A stretch of 64,000 nucleotides of DNA from Allotamlana fucoidanivorans (GCF_006265225.1 NZ_VDCS01000001.1:124001-188000), one strand, 5' to 3'. Numbered from the stretch's first letter, positions 16,868-26,640 are shown. The notes: generated by a model from the letters alone, not told the origin. Made by a program: numbers and translations.

Positions 16868-18556
16868 TTAATTCAATATTTGTTCTAATATAGTTCTAGT
16901 TATTAAATACGTAGGTTTAACCCCCGAAGTACCTAAGCCTCCTGAAGCTAAAGTAGCTCCTGTTTCTAACGGATTATCACTGGCATAATAGGCATACCTT
17001 ACTTTGACATCTTTTTGAATACTTCCTCTAACTTTTGAGGCTGCTTGTATGGCTTTTTGATAATGAGCACCTTCCATTTCAAGCCCAATAACCTGCCAAG
17101 TAGAATTATAGAAGAATTTTAAAATATCTTTATTTTGTAAAGAGGTTCCTAATACGGTAATCATCGAGCCTTCATAAACAGCCACTCCTTTTCCTTCTAA
17201 ATCTTCTTTTTTTAACTCATTTTCAAAGGGATAATTATCTGCGGTTCCTTCAAAAATATGCGCCGATGGAATCATAATATCGCCTTTTCCGCCTTCTAAA
17301 ATGCCTGCTTTCCCCATGATAGAAACCGATTCTACATTGAGGAGTACTTTTTTGTTCTTAATTTTATAGGGTTTCAATAATTCATCCATGGTTTCATAGG
17401 CCTGCTCTCCAAACGCATAATCCATAACAAGAATTACTGGTTTCTTTTCTTCTAATTCTATTTTTGAAACCTTAAGATCTAATTTAGTCATATCAAATTT
17501 TGAGGAATCAAAAATTTGAACATCTATATTAGCACCAGATGTATCTTTAATGTAAACCATGCCATTACTTAACGCTTCTTTTGAAACTTTGTTTCGTAAG
17601 GCCTCATTTTCACTTTTACTCAAAGTCTCATATACATCAAATATGGTTTTATGACCCGTTTTTGTTTTAATAGCACCTGAAGCAAAAATAGTATTCATTA
17701 CACTATGCATATTGGCACTAATAACATGAATGGGTCTGTCTATTATACCGTGTTTGTTTAAAGTCTCCTTAATAGTATCTGCCCAAACCTCACCATGAAT
17801 ATGATGGCCTATGCGTTCTCTTAAAACGGGACTAAAAGTAATGGTGCGTTTGTTATTGTTTATAGATTCTTCTATAGCCAATTTGCCCAACCAGTACACG
17901 ATATGCAAAAGACGCTCTGGTTGTGTTTTGGTTGCAAACTTATCATAAACTAAAATCAGTTCATTGAACGTTCTGCCTAATATATTTGCTGTATGCGTAA
18001 TGGCGACTTCGCGTTCTTCTTGAGACAGTTTCTTTTTTGATAAAACAGCCTTTTCAAGTTTTATCCAATCACGTGTGGTTGTTCCTTGTTCATCAATTAA
18101 AACCCGACTGCTTATTTTGTGTGATTCAATGAATAAAAAGGTTAAGTGGGTTAAAATATCATAAATTTCTGATCGCCCACGTGTAATTTCAATATTCATT
18201 TGTTCATCGTCAATACGATAACAATTTCTACGACGTTTTTCTGGAATTATTGTTTTAAAATGAGAATTGGCATACCCCTCATCACTTGTTAAATTAATAA
18301 AGGTACATTCTTCAATGCCTTGCGGTAATCGATCTATCACATACAGTAACCCTTCAAGCTCTGCCTTTTCTTCACCAATAGAACCATATATTTCAGGGCG
18401 TAACAACAATAAAGACTCTCGTAACGTTTCACCCGAAATACCCATAGGTTTATAAAACCCTCTGTTAAACAAATGACGCATGGTAATATACATACGCTCA
18501 ATAGCATTGGAACTCTCCTGTGCTCTGGTTCTGGCGTGATGTTTTTTATGACTCAT
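16868..18556 (-). CDS. DUF6909-like protein with a nucleoside-phosphorylase-like C-terminal part
   Basis: A 562-residue soluble protein from the ATG at 18556 (MSHKKHHARTRAQ). A longer reading begins at a TTG at 18619 that overlaps the upstream gene and is not convincing. The first half is helical and unassigned. The C-terminal part has GKAGILEGGKGDIMIPSAH, a hydrophobic VAVYEGSMITVLGT strand and IGLEMEGAHYQKAI. This last resembles the (E/D)MEGAA nucleoside-binding motif of the MTA/SAH nucleosidase and PNP superfamily, and YYASDNP could stand for the catalytic SD loop. I recall the family as conserved in Flavobacteriia under a DUF number but am not certain of the number. Neighbours are the GH3 enzyme and the Wzz-like gene. 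Function unknown. Confidence 0.6.
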   Translation of the reverse strand: MSHKKHHARTRAQESSNAIERMYITMRHLFNRGFYKPMGISGETLRESLLLLRPEIYGSIGEEKAELEGLLYVIDRLPQGIEECTFINLTSDEGYANSHFKTIIPEKRRRNCYRIDDEQMNIEITRGRSEIYDILTHLTFLFIESHKISSRVLIDEQGTTTRDWIKLEKAVLSKKKLSQEEREVAITHTANILGRTFNELILVYDKFATKTQPERLLHIVYWLGKLAIEESINNNKRTITFSPVLRERIGHHIHGEVWADTIKETLNKHGIIDRPIHVISANMHSVMNTIFASGAIKTKTGHKTIFDVYETLSKSENEALRNKVSKEALSNGMVYIKDTSGANIDVQIFDSSKFDMTKLDLKVSKIELEEKKPVILVMDYAFGEQAYETMDELLKPYKIKNKKVLLNVESVSIMGKAGILEGGKGDIMIPSAHIFEGTADNYPFENELKKEDLEGKGVAVYEGSMITVLGTSLQNKDILKFFYNSTWQVIGLEMEGAHYQKAIQAASKVRGSIQKDVKVRYAYYASDNPLETGATLASGGLGTSGVKPTYLITRTILEQILN

Positions 18557-18593
18557 TTGGTTTGTAAATTCTGGCAAAGATAACACTAATGAT

Positions 18594-20087
18594 TTAATCT
18601 GAATGCGGGAAACCCTCAACTATTTTCCGGTCATTTGACAAACGTGGGATTTTATTTTGTCCTCCCAATTTTCCAACAGATTTCATATAGTCTTGAAACC
18701 CATTCTTTTTCACTTTTGTAATCTTTAGGGGCTGTAACACTTTACCTTGAATCAAATCAAAATAATAGGTGTTTTGTTTTTGAAGTGATTTATCAATTTT
18801 ATCGGCTAACTCAGAAAGATCTTCAGGAGCGTTCTCAAATTCTATAAACCACTCATGATATGGTAAGCCTTTGTTTGGTGTTATTTGAGGCGCCACCGTA
18901 AATTCGGTAACCGAAATATTGGTATTTTCAATGGCTTCTTGCATAGCCTGTTCCACTTCCTTTCCTATAACATGTTCACCAAAAGCAGAGATAAAATGTT
19001 TTATACGACCCGAAACAATAACGCGGTACGGTTTAACCGAAATAAACTCAACCGTATCACCAAGATTATAAGCCCACAATCCGGCGTTTGTTGAAATAAT
19101 CATAACATAGTTTACACCTACCTCAACATCTTTTATGGTGATGCGCTCTGGGTTTTCATCAAAAAACGCATCGGCCTTAATAAACTCGTAAAAAATACCT
19201 GAATTTAAAAGCAATAACATGCCCTTTTCATTCTGCTTATCTTGATAGGCAAAGAAGCCTTCACTGGCTGGATATAATTCAATACTAGCTACTGGTCGTC
19301 CAATTAAATTTTCAAATTTCGCCCGATAGGGTTCATAATTAACGCCACCAAAAATGAACAAATTGAAGTTTTTAAAAACATCACCAACTTTCTTCCCTGT
19401 TTTATGCTGAATTCTTTCAAAATACATTTGAACCCAAGATGGAATTCCAGAGATTACGGTCATGTTTTCTGGTAAAGTTTCCTCAACAATAGCATCTACC
19501 TTGGTTTCCCAATCTTCAATACAATTTGTTTCCCAAGATGGTAACCTGTTTTTTTGAAGATACTTTGGCACATAATGGGCAACAATACCCGAAAGTCTGC
19601 CCAATTGAATACCATTTTGCTCCTTCAAAATAGGGCTACCTTGTAAAAATATCATCTTACCATTTACAAACTCACTATGGCCTGTTTCATGAATATACAT
19701 AAGAATAGCATTTCTTGCGGCTTCAACATGACTAGGCATGCTTTCCTTTGTTATTGGTATATATTTTGAACCTGAAGTAGTACCAGACGTTTTTGCAAAA
19801 TAAATAGGTTTACCTTTCCAGAGTATATTCTCCTCACCTGCAACCACTGTTTCAATGTACGGCTTTAACCCTTCATAATCTCTTACAGGAACACGTTTCA
19901 CAAAATCTTCATGACTATTGATGCTTATAAAATCATGGTCTTTCCCAAACAGCGTACTTGTAGCTTCAGAAATGAGCTCTTGAAACACTCTTTCTTGTGT
20001 TGCAATAGGATTTTCAGCCCATTTCATCGTTTTTTTATAAACACGTTTTGCAAAAGGCTTTGCTAAAATAGACTTCAGTGATATCAT
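18594..20087 (-). CDS. GH3 family acyl-adenylating/amido-synthetase-like enzyme
   Basis: A 497-residue member of the GH3 branch of the ANL adenylating superfamily, named after plant auxin-conjugating enzymes. The ATP-binding loop is FAKTSGTTSGSKYIPIT (about 101-117), and further motifs include YPASEGFFAYQ, LGDTVEFISVKPYRVIVSGRIKHF and EHVIGKEVEQAM. It should activate a carboxylate as acyl-AMP and pass it to an amine or other nucleophile; substrates of bacterial GH3 proteins are mostly unknown. It starts one base after the M23 peptidase gene ends, implying co-transcription. Confidence 0.88.
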   Translation of the reverse strand: MISLKSILAKPFAKRVYKKTMKWAENPIATQERVFQELISEATSTLFGKDHDFISINSHEDFVKRVPVRDYEGLKPYIETVVAGEENILWKGKPIYFAKTSGTTSGSKYIPITKESMPSHVEAARNAILMYIHETGHSEFVNGKMIFLQGSPILKEQNGIQLGRLSGIVAHYVPKYLQKNRLPSWETNCIEDWETKVDAIVEETLPENMTVISGIPSWVQMYFERIQHKTGKKVGDVFKNFNLFIFGGVNYEPYRAKFENLIGRPVASIELYPASEGFFAYQDKQNEKGMLLLLNSGIFYEFIKADAFFDENPERITIKDVEVGVNYVMIISTNAGLWAYNLGDTVEFISVKPYRVIVSGRIKHFISAFGEHVIGKEVEQAMQEAIENTNISVTEFTVAPQITPNKGLPYHEWFIEFENAPEDLSELADKIDKSLQKQNTYYFDLIQGKVLQPLKITKVKKNGFQDYMKSVGKLGGQNKIPRLSNDRKIVEGFPHSD

Positions 20088-20957
20088 TTATTCAAAATCA
20101 ATAAAATTTGTTGGATTAATGGGATATCCATCATTCCATAATTCAAAATGTAAGTGAGGCCCGGTAGACAATTCTCCTGAGTTTCCTGCGGTGGCAATAA
20201 CCTCTCCCGCCTTCACTAAATCGCCTTGTGCTTTTGTTAATGCGGTGTTGTGTTTATACACCGATATAAGGCCATAACTGTGTTCAAGAATGATAACATA
20301 TCCCGTACCTGCCGTCCATTCAGCAAAAATAACAATCCCATCAGCCGTAGCCTTTACTGGTGTATTTTCAGGAACCACAATATCTACAGCAAAATGCTTT
20401 TCTTTGGCATTGTAACGCTCACTAATTTCGCCATTTACAGGTGGAAATAATACAAAACTTGCTGCTGAGGTGGCCGATTCAAATAAATTATACTTATCCT
20501 CTTTATCTACTTTTTCCCGTAGCAGAGAATCTTCGGGAATAGGTGTAAAATCAACTTCACTGGCCTCAAGTTTTACGGCCTCAACAATAGAATCTTTATT
20601 AAAATCTACAGCACTTACATCACCCGTCAACACTTTTTTAATAGAAGTATAGTAACGGTCATTCATACTAATAACTTGTTGTAATGAATCTGTTTTATAT
20701 GTGAGTTCTGTGGCTTTCTTTTTCAGGGCTGTTGAAGAATATCCTGGAATATACTCTCTTAACGGTGTAAAAGCAATAATAAGATACGTTAGTAAAATAA
20801 AGAAAATAGCGCCTATTGAAGCAAAAACAAATACATTTAGCCGTGTTAATTTAAACGAAAGTCGTTCTTCAAAAGTGTTTTCATTTAGAATAACTAAACG
20901 ATATTTATCAAGCAACTTGCGCTTTATTCTTTTTTTGTTTCTCTTTTTATCTGCCAT
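20088..20957 (-). CDS. M23 (LytM-type) peptidase, membrane-anchored
   Basis: A 289-residue protein: a basic cytoplasmic N-terminus (1-40, KKRNKKRIKRK), one membrane helix (about 47-67), a short coiled linker (75-115) and a C-terminal peptidase_M23 domain (about 170-285). Zinc motifs are visible as HFAVD (the HxxxD element) and GPHLHFELW (HxH element). Such proteins either cleave peptidoglycan cross-links or activate other hydrolases. A -7 box lies at 20965-20972, 8 bp upstream of the ATG, so the leader is very short. It heads the GH3/DUF6909-like run and diverges from tatA. Confidence 0.9.
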   Translation of the reverse strand: MADKKRNKKRIKRKLLDKYRLVILNENTFEERLSFKLTRLNVFVFASIGAIFFILLTYLIIAFTPLREYIPGYSSTALKKKATELTYKTDSLQQVISMNDRYYTSIKKVLTGDVSAVDFNKDSIVEAVKLEASEVDFTPIPEDSLLREKVDKEDKYNLFESATSAASFVLFPPVNGEISERYNAKEKHFAVDIVVPENTPVKATADGIVIFAEWTAGTGYVIILEHSYGLISVYKHNTALTKAQGDLVKAGEVIATAGNSGELSTGPHLHFELWNDGYPINPTNFIDFE

Positions 20958-20964
20958 TTGAAAA

Positions 20965-20972
20965 CAAAAATA
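20965..20972 (-). promoter_or_regulatory. TAnnTTTG -7 box upstream of the M23 gene
   Basis: Minus strand TATTTTTG, 8-15 bp before the ATG at 20957. Fits the Bacteroidota sigma-A -7 consensus; no clear -33 element identified. Confidence 0.35.
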
Positions 20973-21080
20973 AATAGAAATTTGTGAATCTTGGAAACTT
21001 CATCAGTTAAAGTGTTTTGTTAAATTTAATTCTGAATCCCTAAAGTTCTCTTTAAAACGGTAATATTAAAGTTTAATTAT

Positions 21081-21088
21081 TAACTTTG
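21081..21088 (+). promoter_or_regulatory. TAnnTTTG -7 box upstream of tatA
   Basis: TAACTTTG, 18 bp before the tatA ATG at 21107. Divergent from the M23 promoter. Confidence 0.45.
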
Positions 21089-21106
21089 TGTTTTTAAAAC
21101 ATTATT

Positions 21107-21295
21107 ATGAGCTTATATATGTTACCATTAGCAATTGGCCCCATGCAAATAGTATTGATTGTTGTTGTTGTTTTGTTATTATTTGGAGGTAAAAAAATAC
21201 CTGAATTAATGCGAGGACTAGGAAGCGGTATTAAAGAATTTAAAGATGCCAGCAAAGAAGACGACAAAGAAAAAGAAACTAGCAAAAAGGAGTAA
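21107..21295 (+). CDS. tatA: TatA/E-type twin-arginine translocase subunit
   Basis: A 62-residue protein with the TatA plan: a short polar N-terminus, a membrane helix at about 13-25 ([14 protein letters not shown]), the hinge GG, then an amphipathic helix [20 protein letters not shown], and an acidic/basic tail. It would oligomerise to form the pore of the Tat system, exporting folded proteins across the inner membrane. The gene stands alone here; tatC is not in the window. Start chosen at the first ATG, with a -7 box 18 bp upstream and a strong terminator after the stop. Confidence 0.92.
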   Translation: MSLYMLPLAIGPMQIVLIVVVVLLLFGGKKIPELMRGLGSGIKEFKDASKEDDKEKETSKKE

Positions 21296-21313
21296 TTCCT
21301 TTTTTTAAGTATA

Positions 21314-21350
21314 AAACAAAAAGACCAGCAAATTGCTGGTCTTTTTGTTT
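21314..21350. terminator. Bidirectional intrinsic terminator between tatA and the DUF4837 gene
   Basis: A near-perfect hairpin: AAAAAGACCAGCAA pairs with TTGCTGGTCTTTTT around a one-base centre, flanked by A and T runs, so it can end transcription on both strands of this convergent pair. Confidence 0.85.
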
Positions 21351-21365
21351 ATATATCATTTGAGT

Positions 21366-22346
21366 TTACTCTATTTTAACCGATTTGATGATAGACTCTA
21401 GTTCAAGCATATAATTCCTTTTTTCAACTGAAGGCGCAAAAGAAAAACCTTCAACCATAACCCATCTTTTGTTAATGTCATCTTTAATAGCATAATTTAT
21501 AAAAGGACCTCCCATAAATGCATTTTCTACACGCCAAATCCCTTTAGTTTCATAGGTTAGTTTGTTGTCTATACTCATTTCTGATATAAAGGGCGCATAC
21601 GCATTTTGTGTTGATAAATAAGAGCCTTCAACGGGTCCTTCAATATATGCCTTTCCTATAGAATCTCTTATCTTAATAATTTCACTTACCACACTATCAT
21701 GCTCCTTAATAGCTTCAAGTGGTAACTCATAAATCAATAAATTATTTGTACCTGTTGTAATATCTTTTCTTATCCAAAAGAAATTTTCTGCTTCCTTGGC
21801 TATTCTGTAAACGGATGCGAATTGAATGGTTAAACCTAACTTCTCTTTAATGGCATTAAAATTATGTGGCGATTTTGCCATTTGCCGCTGTCTTTCTGCC
21901 AACTCCATATTACGAAATACTTCAACAATTTTAACGTCGTGCTCCTTTAAAACCGCTATAATATCTTGCCTTGTTTGACCAGAAACAACAATTACTTTTT
22001 GAGGCTTAGCGTAAACATCATCTAAAAACTTAATATCAGCGTCTTTACTAATCTCTATTTTTAAAACGGTTCTGTTTTTTGTAACAAAGCCAGAAAACAC
22101 CTTTGGCGGAATTTGACTTACCGTAAATGTAGGCTCATCTTGTGGTAAGCCATAAATAGGTTTGCCTAAAATAGCTCTTATTTCCTCTCCAACAATACCC
22201 TCCCAAAGCTCATTAGTGGCAACAACAGACACATTATTAATAGCACCTGATGCGTCTGGAAGAAATTTTTCAGTAGATTTTTTTTTGTCTCCACAAGACA
22301 CGAATAGTGAAAACAATATTACTAGACAAAGAACATTTCTCATCAT
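21366..22346 (-). CDS. DUF4837 family lipoprotein
   Basis: A 326-residue protein with a lipoprotein signal (LVILFSLFVSC, lipobox VSC at 15-17) followed by a Lys/Ser linker and a globular domain. The sequence NELWEGIVGEEIRAILGKPI followed by LPQDEPTFTVSQIPP, together with the length, is what I know as the DUF4837 family of Bacteroidota. No enzyme motif is recognisable. It starts 24 bp after the LysM transglycosylase gene ends, so an envelope role linked to peptidoglycan is plausible but inferred. Confidence 0.75.
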   Translation of the reverse strand: MMRNVLCLVILFSLFVSCGDKKKSTEKFLPDASGAINNVSVVATNELWEGIVGEEIRAILGKPIYGLPQDEPTFTVSQIPPKVFSGFVTKNRTVLKIEISKDADIKFLDDVYAKPQKVIVVSGQTRQDIIAVLKEHDVKIVEVFRNMELAERQRQMAKSPHNFNAIKEKLGLTIQFASVYRIAKEAENFFWIRKDITTGTNNLLIYELPLEAIKEHDSVVSEIIKIRDSIGKAYIEGPVEGSYLSTQNAYAPFISEMSIDNKLTYETKGIWRVENAFMGGPFINYAIKDDINKRWVMVEGFSFAPSVEKRNYMLELESIIKSVKIE

Positions 22347-22370
22347 AACTGTTTTTAATTTTTTATCGAA

Positions 22371-23981
22371 TTACCCTTTAGCTATTTTTAGCTTCATTCC
22401 AGGTTTTAAATCATTACCACTAATACCATTCCATTCTTTAATATTTTGAACAGAAACTCCAGGAAATTTCTGAGAAATACCCCATAATGTGTCGCCACTT
22501 TTCACTGTGTAGGTAACTATTTCACCTGTAATAGGTTTACTTTTCACTGGTTTTGAACTGGTGGCCTGTACGGTTTGAGGTGCTACGTATGGCTTTCTTG
22601 GGTAGATGGTTAATCGCTGCCCTATCTTTAAATTATTACTTCTTAAACCATTCCATTGCTTTATATCACTAACCCTAACACCATATTGTCTAGAAATTTT
22701 CCCTAAATAATCTCCAGATTTTACTTTATAACGTATCCTATCATTAGCCTTAAAAAACTGTGGCAATGGTTTTTCTCGCTTGTCAAATTCTGCCTTTGCA
22801 AAAGCATAAATTTTTTCTTCATTGTTTACAAAATCACCCATTACCTGTACAGGCAACCTTAAAACATAATCTTCTTCTTTTATAAAAGGAATGATATCTA
22901 ATTTATAAGATGGGTTTAAAAACTGCAATTGTTCTATTGGGGTTCCCGTAACTTCTGACACTTGATCAAGCGTAATCATTTGCTTAACCTTTACCGTATC
23001 TGTTTCAAAATAGGCAAATTCCGGCTTTGACTTCACAAAGCCATGCTCTTCAGCATATTCAAAAATATACATATTAGCCAAAAACGCGGGTAAATAACCT
23101 GCTGTTTCACGAGGTAAATTATGGCGAATATTCCAATAGTTTTGATACCCTCCAGAACGTCTAATGGCTTTGGTTACATTTCCAGGTCCAGAATTATAGG
23201 CTGCTAAAGCTAAATCCCAATCGCCAAAAATCTCATACAATTTTGAAAGGTATTTGGCTGCAGCTTCGGTAGACATAATAGGGTCACAACGTTCATCAAC
23301 ATAGCTACTTACATCTAAACCATACATTCTACCTGTACTAAACATAAATTGCCATAAGCCCGTGGCACCAACTCTAGATTTGGCTCTTGGCTTTAATGCT
23401 GATTCTACAATAGCTAAATACTTTATTTCTAAAGGAATATCATGTTTGTCTAATTCCGTTTCAAACATTGGAAAATAGAACGCACTTAGGGTAATAAGTC
23501 TTTGTAAAAGCTCTCTTCTGTTTTTTAAATACGATTTTATAACACTTTCTAGTGAAGGATTATACGCTACATTGAATGGTGTTTTAGCATCTAAAGCTTT
23601 TAACCGTGCTTTTAAAGTGTCTGTTGGTAGTTCAGGATACGCAACAGGTTGGTAATCTAATTCGGTAACTGATTTATAAACAGAATCAAATAGGGCATTG
23701 CTGTACAATTCCTTATACCATTTATCGTCATACTTAGCAGCTATTTCAAGGTCTTGAAGGTTTTTAACCGATAAGCTATCTATTTCGGCTTCAATAACCT
23801 TAACGGTGTGCGCAGATCCATCAACAATAGAATCTTTAATCATGAGGTTTTTTACAAGCACGGTATCAACAGTTTCCTTCTGATGATCTGCAATAGAGTC
23901 TTTTACCTGCGCCAAGCAGGTAGTAATATTTAAAAGCAAAATGTATATAAAAAAACGAAAAGCCATAACATCTATTCTCAT
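22371..23981 (-). CDS. Lytic transglycosylase with two LysM domains (MltD-like)
   Basis: A 536-residue exported murein hydrolase. After a signal peptide (FFIYILLLNITTCLAQ) and a Ser/Asp-rich linker comes a family 1 SLT domain (about 165-310): catalytic Glu193 in IVESALKP, GATGLWQFM (205-213) and AYNSGPGN (261-268). The C-terminus has two LysM peptidoglycan-binding modules, about 418-464 (YKVKSGDYLGKISRQYGV) and 489-534 (YTVKSGDTLWGISQKF). The start at 23981 or the internal ATG at 23966 are both possible. It would cleave glycan strands to 1,6-anhydro products in the periplasm. The DUF4837 gene follows in the same operon. Confidence 0.9.
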   Translation of the reverse strand: MRIDVMAFRFFIYILLLNITTCLAQVKDSIADHQKETVDTVLVKNLMIKDSIVDGSAHTVKVIEAEIDSLSVKNLQDLEIAAKYDDKWYKELYSNALFDSVYKSVTELDYQPVAYPELPTDTLKARLKALDAKTPFNVAYNPSLESVIKSYLKNRRELLQRLITLSAFYFPMFETELDKHDIPLEIKYLAIVESALKPRAKSRVGATGLWQFMFSTGRMYGLDVSSYVDERCDPIMSTEAAAKYLSKLYEIFGDWDLALAAYNSGPGNVTKAIRRSGGYQNYWNIRHNLPRETAGYLPAFLANMYIFEYAEEHGFVKSKPEFAYFETDTVKVKQMITLDQVSEVTGTPIEQLQFLNPSYKLDIIPFIKEEDYVLRLPVQVMGDFVNNEEKIYAFAKAEFDKREKPLPQFFKANDRIRYKVKSGDYLGKISRQYGVRVSDIKQWNGLRSNNLKIGQRLTIYPRKPYVAPQTVQATSSKPVKSKPITGEIVTYTVKSGDTLWGISQKFPGVSVQNIKEWNGISGNDLKPGMKLKIAKG

Positions 23982-24038
23982 GAATGAAATTATGGCTAAA
24001 ATCGTATTTTTTAAGCGAATTTGAAAGCTTAAGCTGTA

Positions 24039-25226
24039 TTATTCTAAAATAGCTGCAATACCAGGAAGTGTTTTTCCTTCAAGGCTTTCAAGCATAGCAC
24101 CTCCTCCAGTACTTACATAACTTACTTTATCTTGAAATCCAAACTGTTTTACAGCAGCAACAGAATCGCCCCCACCAACAAGTGAGAATGCCCCTTTTTC
24201 AGTGGCCTCAGCAATTGAATTTCCTAACTCAATAGTTCCAGTAGCAAACTTTTCCATTTCAAAAACACCTAACGGCCCGTTCCATAAAATTGTTTTACAT
24301 GCCATTACTACGTCATGAAATTGTGCTCTTGACTTTGGTCCAGCATCAACACCTTCCCATCCATCAGGAATCGCATTAATGTCTACAATTTGGGTATTGG
24401 CATCGTTACTAAAATCATCTGCAGCAACGGTATCAACTGGAATATGTACTTGTACATTCTTCGCTTTAGCTTGCTCTAAGATATCTAAAGCCAAATCCAT
24501 TTTATCATCTTCACAAATAGAATTTCCTATGTTTCCGCCTTGCGCCTTTACAAAGGTAAAAGCCATTCCGCCACCAATAATCAGGTGATCTACTTTATCT
24601 AAAATATTTTCAATAATGGTTATTTTAGAAGATACTTTAGCCCCACCTAAAATGGCAAGTACCGGTTTTTCACCTGTTTCCATGACTTTCTTAATGCTTT
24701 CTATTTCTTGAGCTAATAATGTTCCGAAGCATTTTTTATCTTCAAAAAATTGAGCTACAATAGTTGTTGAAGCATGCGCTCTATGTGCTGTTCCAAAGGC
24801 ATCATTTACATAAATATCACCAAGTTTTGATAATTTTTCAGCAAATGCAACATCACCAGCCGTCTCCTCTTTGTAATACCTTAAATTTTCTAAAAGCAAT
24901 ACTTCTCCTGGTTTTAAGTTTGCTGCTGCTTCCTCAGCATCAGCGCCAATACAATCTGGAACAAACTTCACATCAACACCTAAAATATCAGATACTGTAG
25001 ATACAATGTGTTTTAATGAAAATTCGTCTTGAAACCCTTTTGGTCGTCCTAAATGCGACATTAAAATACAGCTTCCGCCATCTTCTAATATTTTAATAAT
25101 AGTTGGTTTTGCTGATACAATTCTCGTGGTATCTGTAACTTCAAATTTTTCATTTAAGGGTACATTAAAGTCAACTCGAATTAATGCTTTTTTATTCTCG
25201 AAATTAAAATCATTAAGGGTTTTCAT
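24039..25226 (-). CDS. pgk: Phosphoglycerate kinase
   Basis: A 395-residue glycolytic enzyme transferring phosphate from 1,3-bisphosphoglycerate to ADP. The N-terminal substrate domain has [13 protein letters not shown] and [11 protein letters not shown], and [12 protein letters not shown] is the middle signature. The nucleotide domain ends with [17 protein letters not shown] and [14 protein letters not shown]. Length and motifs are complete. Single-gene unit: its -7 box is at 25261-25268 and it diverges from the delta' gene across a 256-bp spacer. Confidence 0.97.
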   Translation of the reverse strand: MKTLNDFNFENKKALIRVDFNVPLNEKFEVTDTTRIVSAKPTIIKILEDGGSCILMSHLGRPKGFQDEFSLKHIVSTVSDILGVDVKFVPDCIGADAEEAAANLKPGEVLLLENLRYYKEETAGDVAFAEKLSKLGDIYVNDAFGTAHRAHASTTIVAQFFEDKKCFGTLLAQEIESIKKVMETGEKPVLAILGGAKVSSKITIIENILDKVDHLIIGGGMAFTFVKAQGGNIGNSICEDDKMDLALDILEQAKAKNVQVHIPVDTVAADDFSNDANTQIVDINAIPDGWEGVDAGPKSRAQFHDVVMACKTILWNGPLGVFEMEKFATGTIELGNSIAEATEKGAFSLVGGGDSVAAVKQFGFQDKVSYVSTGGGAMLESLEGKTLPGIAAILE

Positions 25227-25260
25227 TCTATATAAATTTTGTCTTATTTATTGTTTCTCA

Positions 25261-25268
25261 CAAAGGTA
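25261..25268 (-). promoter_or_regulatory. TAnnTTTG -7 box upstream of pgk
   Basis: Minus strand TACCTTTG, about 35 bp before the ATG at 25226. Confidence 0.5.
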
Positions 25269-25470
25269 ACTAATTAAAGAGTGCTAAAAAATGACATTTT
25301 TCACGAAAACGTTTGAAGTGCGAAAAGATTTTTAAAAATTTAATTAAATGATTATAACACCACACTAAATATGTTTCTATCTATTACGTATTTAATTAGA
25401 ACACCAAGAACAACTCGTTTTCAAAATTGTTTTAATTATATAGGCTCATTTTTAAATTAAAAAATTCATT

Positions 25471-25478
25471 TACTTTTG
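25471..25478 (+). promoter_or_regulatory. TAnnTTTG -7 box upstream of the DNA polymerase III delta' gene
   Basis: TACTTTTG ending 4 bp before the ATG at 25483. Transcription would start at or next to the ATG, giving a leaderless or nearly leaderless mRNA. Confidence 0.45.
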
Positions 25479-25482
25479 CCTC

Positions 25483-26637
25483 ATGCTATTTACAGATGTT
25501 TTAGGACAGGAACATATAAAAAATCATTTAACGCAAAGTGCTGATAATGGTAGAATACCACACGCCCAATTATTTGTTGGTAGAGAAGGCTCCGGCACGT
25601 TACCTATGGCGTTAGCATACGCCCAGTATATATTGTGTTCAAACATAAATGGGGAGAATAACAGGGGTAATACAGCTTGTAATTTAAAGTTTAAAAACTT
25701 TTCTCACCCTGATTTGCATTTTGCTTTTCCTGTAACTACAAGTGATAAAGTAAAAAGCCATCCAGTCTCCAGTTTTTATCTTGAAGAGTGGCGTCAGCTG
25801 TTGCATGAGCAACCTTATGGTAATTTGTTTGATTGGTATAAACTACTAGGTGTTGATAATAAACAAGGCTTAATTAGTGTTGACGAAGCACAAGAAATTG
25901 TGAAGTCTTTAACTTTAAAATCATATGAAGGCGGTTATAAAGTCATGCTTATATGGATGGCCGAAAAAATGAATTCTGCTTGTGCCAATAAGCTGTTAAA
26001 GCTCATTGAAGAGCCTCCAAATAACACTATTTTTATTTTAATAGCAGAAGATGAGGAACAAATAATAAACACCATAAAATCACGCTGCCAAATACTGCAT
26101 TTTCCTCCGTTATCTGAGGATGTAATCAAAGACGCTTTGATAAAGCACTATAGTTTAGAGCTAAATGTTGCCACTAAAATAGCGCATCAAGCCAATGGTA
26201 ATTATAATAAGGCCTGTGATTTAGTGTATCATGATTCTGAAGACACACAATTTGAAACCTGGTTTATTTTCTGGATACGAAGTGCTTTTAAAGCAAAAGG
26301 AAATAAAGCCGCCATACATGATTTAATTTCATGGAGTGAAGATATTGCTAAAACAGGACGTGAAACCCAGAAACAATTCTTGAATTTTTGTTTGGATTTT
26401 TTTCGCCAAGCACTTTTACTGAACTATAGAGCAACAGATTTGGTCTTTTTTGAACCAAAGACGGAAAAATTTAAGCTAGAAAACTTTGCGCCTTTTGTTC
26501 ATGGTAATAACATTATGGATATAAGTAACGAATTACAAGAGGCCATTTACCACATAGAGCGAAACGGTAATTCAAAAATAATCTTGACCGATTTATCAAT
26601 AAAATTGACCCGCTTATTACATAAAAAAGCAGAATAA
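25483..26637 (+). CDS. holB: DNA polymerase III delta' subunit (clamp loader)
   Basis: A 384-residue AAA+ protein. The N-terminal region reads FTDVLGQEHIKNHLTQSADNGRIPHAQLF, followed by GREGSGTLP in place of a normal Walker A (no GK[ST]), the usual state of delta', which does not bind ATP. A sensor-like region with MNSACANKLLKLIEEPP and IKSRCQILHF follows, as in the DnaX/HolB family. The C-terminal collar domain is diverged. It should form the clamp-loader ring with delta and DnaX. It shares no operon with neighbours and ends in a bidirectional terminator. Confidence 0.87.
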   Translation: MLFTDVLGQEHIKNHLTQSADNGRIPHAQLFVGREGSGTLPMALAYAQYILCSNINGENNRGNTACNLKFKNFSHPDLHFAFPVTTSDKVKSHPVSSFYLEEWRQLLHEQPYGNLFDWYKLLGVDNKQGLISVDEAQEIVKSLTLKSYEGGYKVMLIWMAEKMNSACANKLLKLIEEPPNNTIFILIAEDEEQIINTIKSRCQILHFPPLSEDVIKDALIKHYSLELNVATKIAHQANGNYNKACDLVYHDSEDTQFETWFIFWIRSAFKAKGNKAAIHDLISWSEDIAKTGRETQKQFLNFCLDFFRQALLLNYRATDLVFFEPKTEKFKLENFAPFVHGNNIMDISNELQEAIYHIERNGNSKIILTDLSIKLTRLLHKKAE

Positions 26638-26640
26638 AAA

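Noticed and set aside
25483-26637. The delta' gene as DnaX (tau/gamma)
   Set aside because: The Walker A lysine is missing (GREGSGTLP) and no zinc module is present, both typical of delta'.
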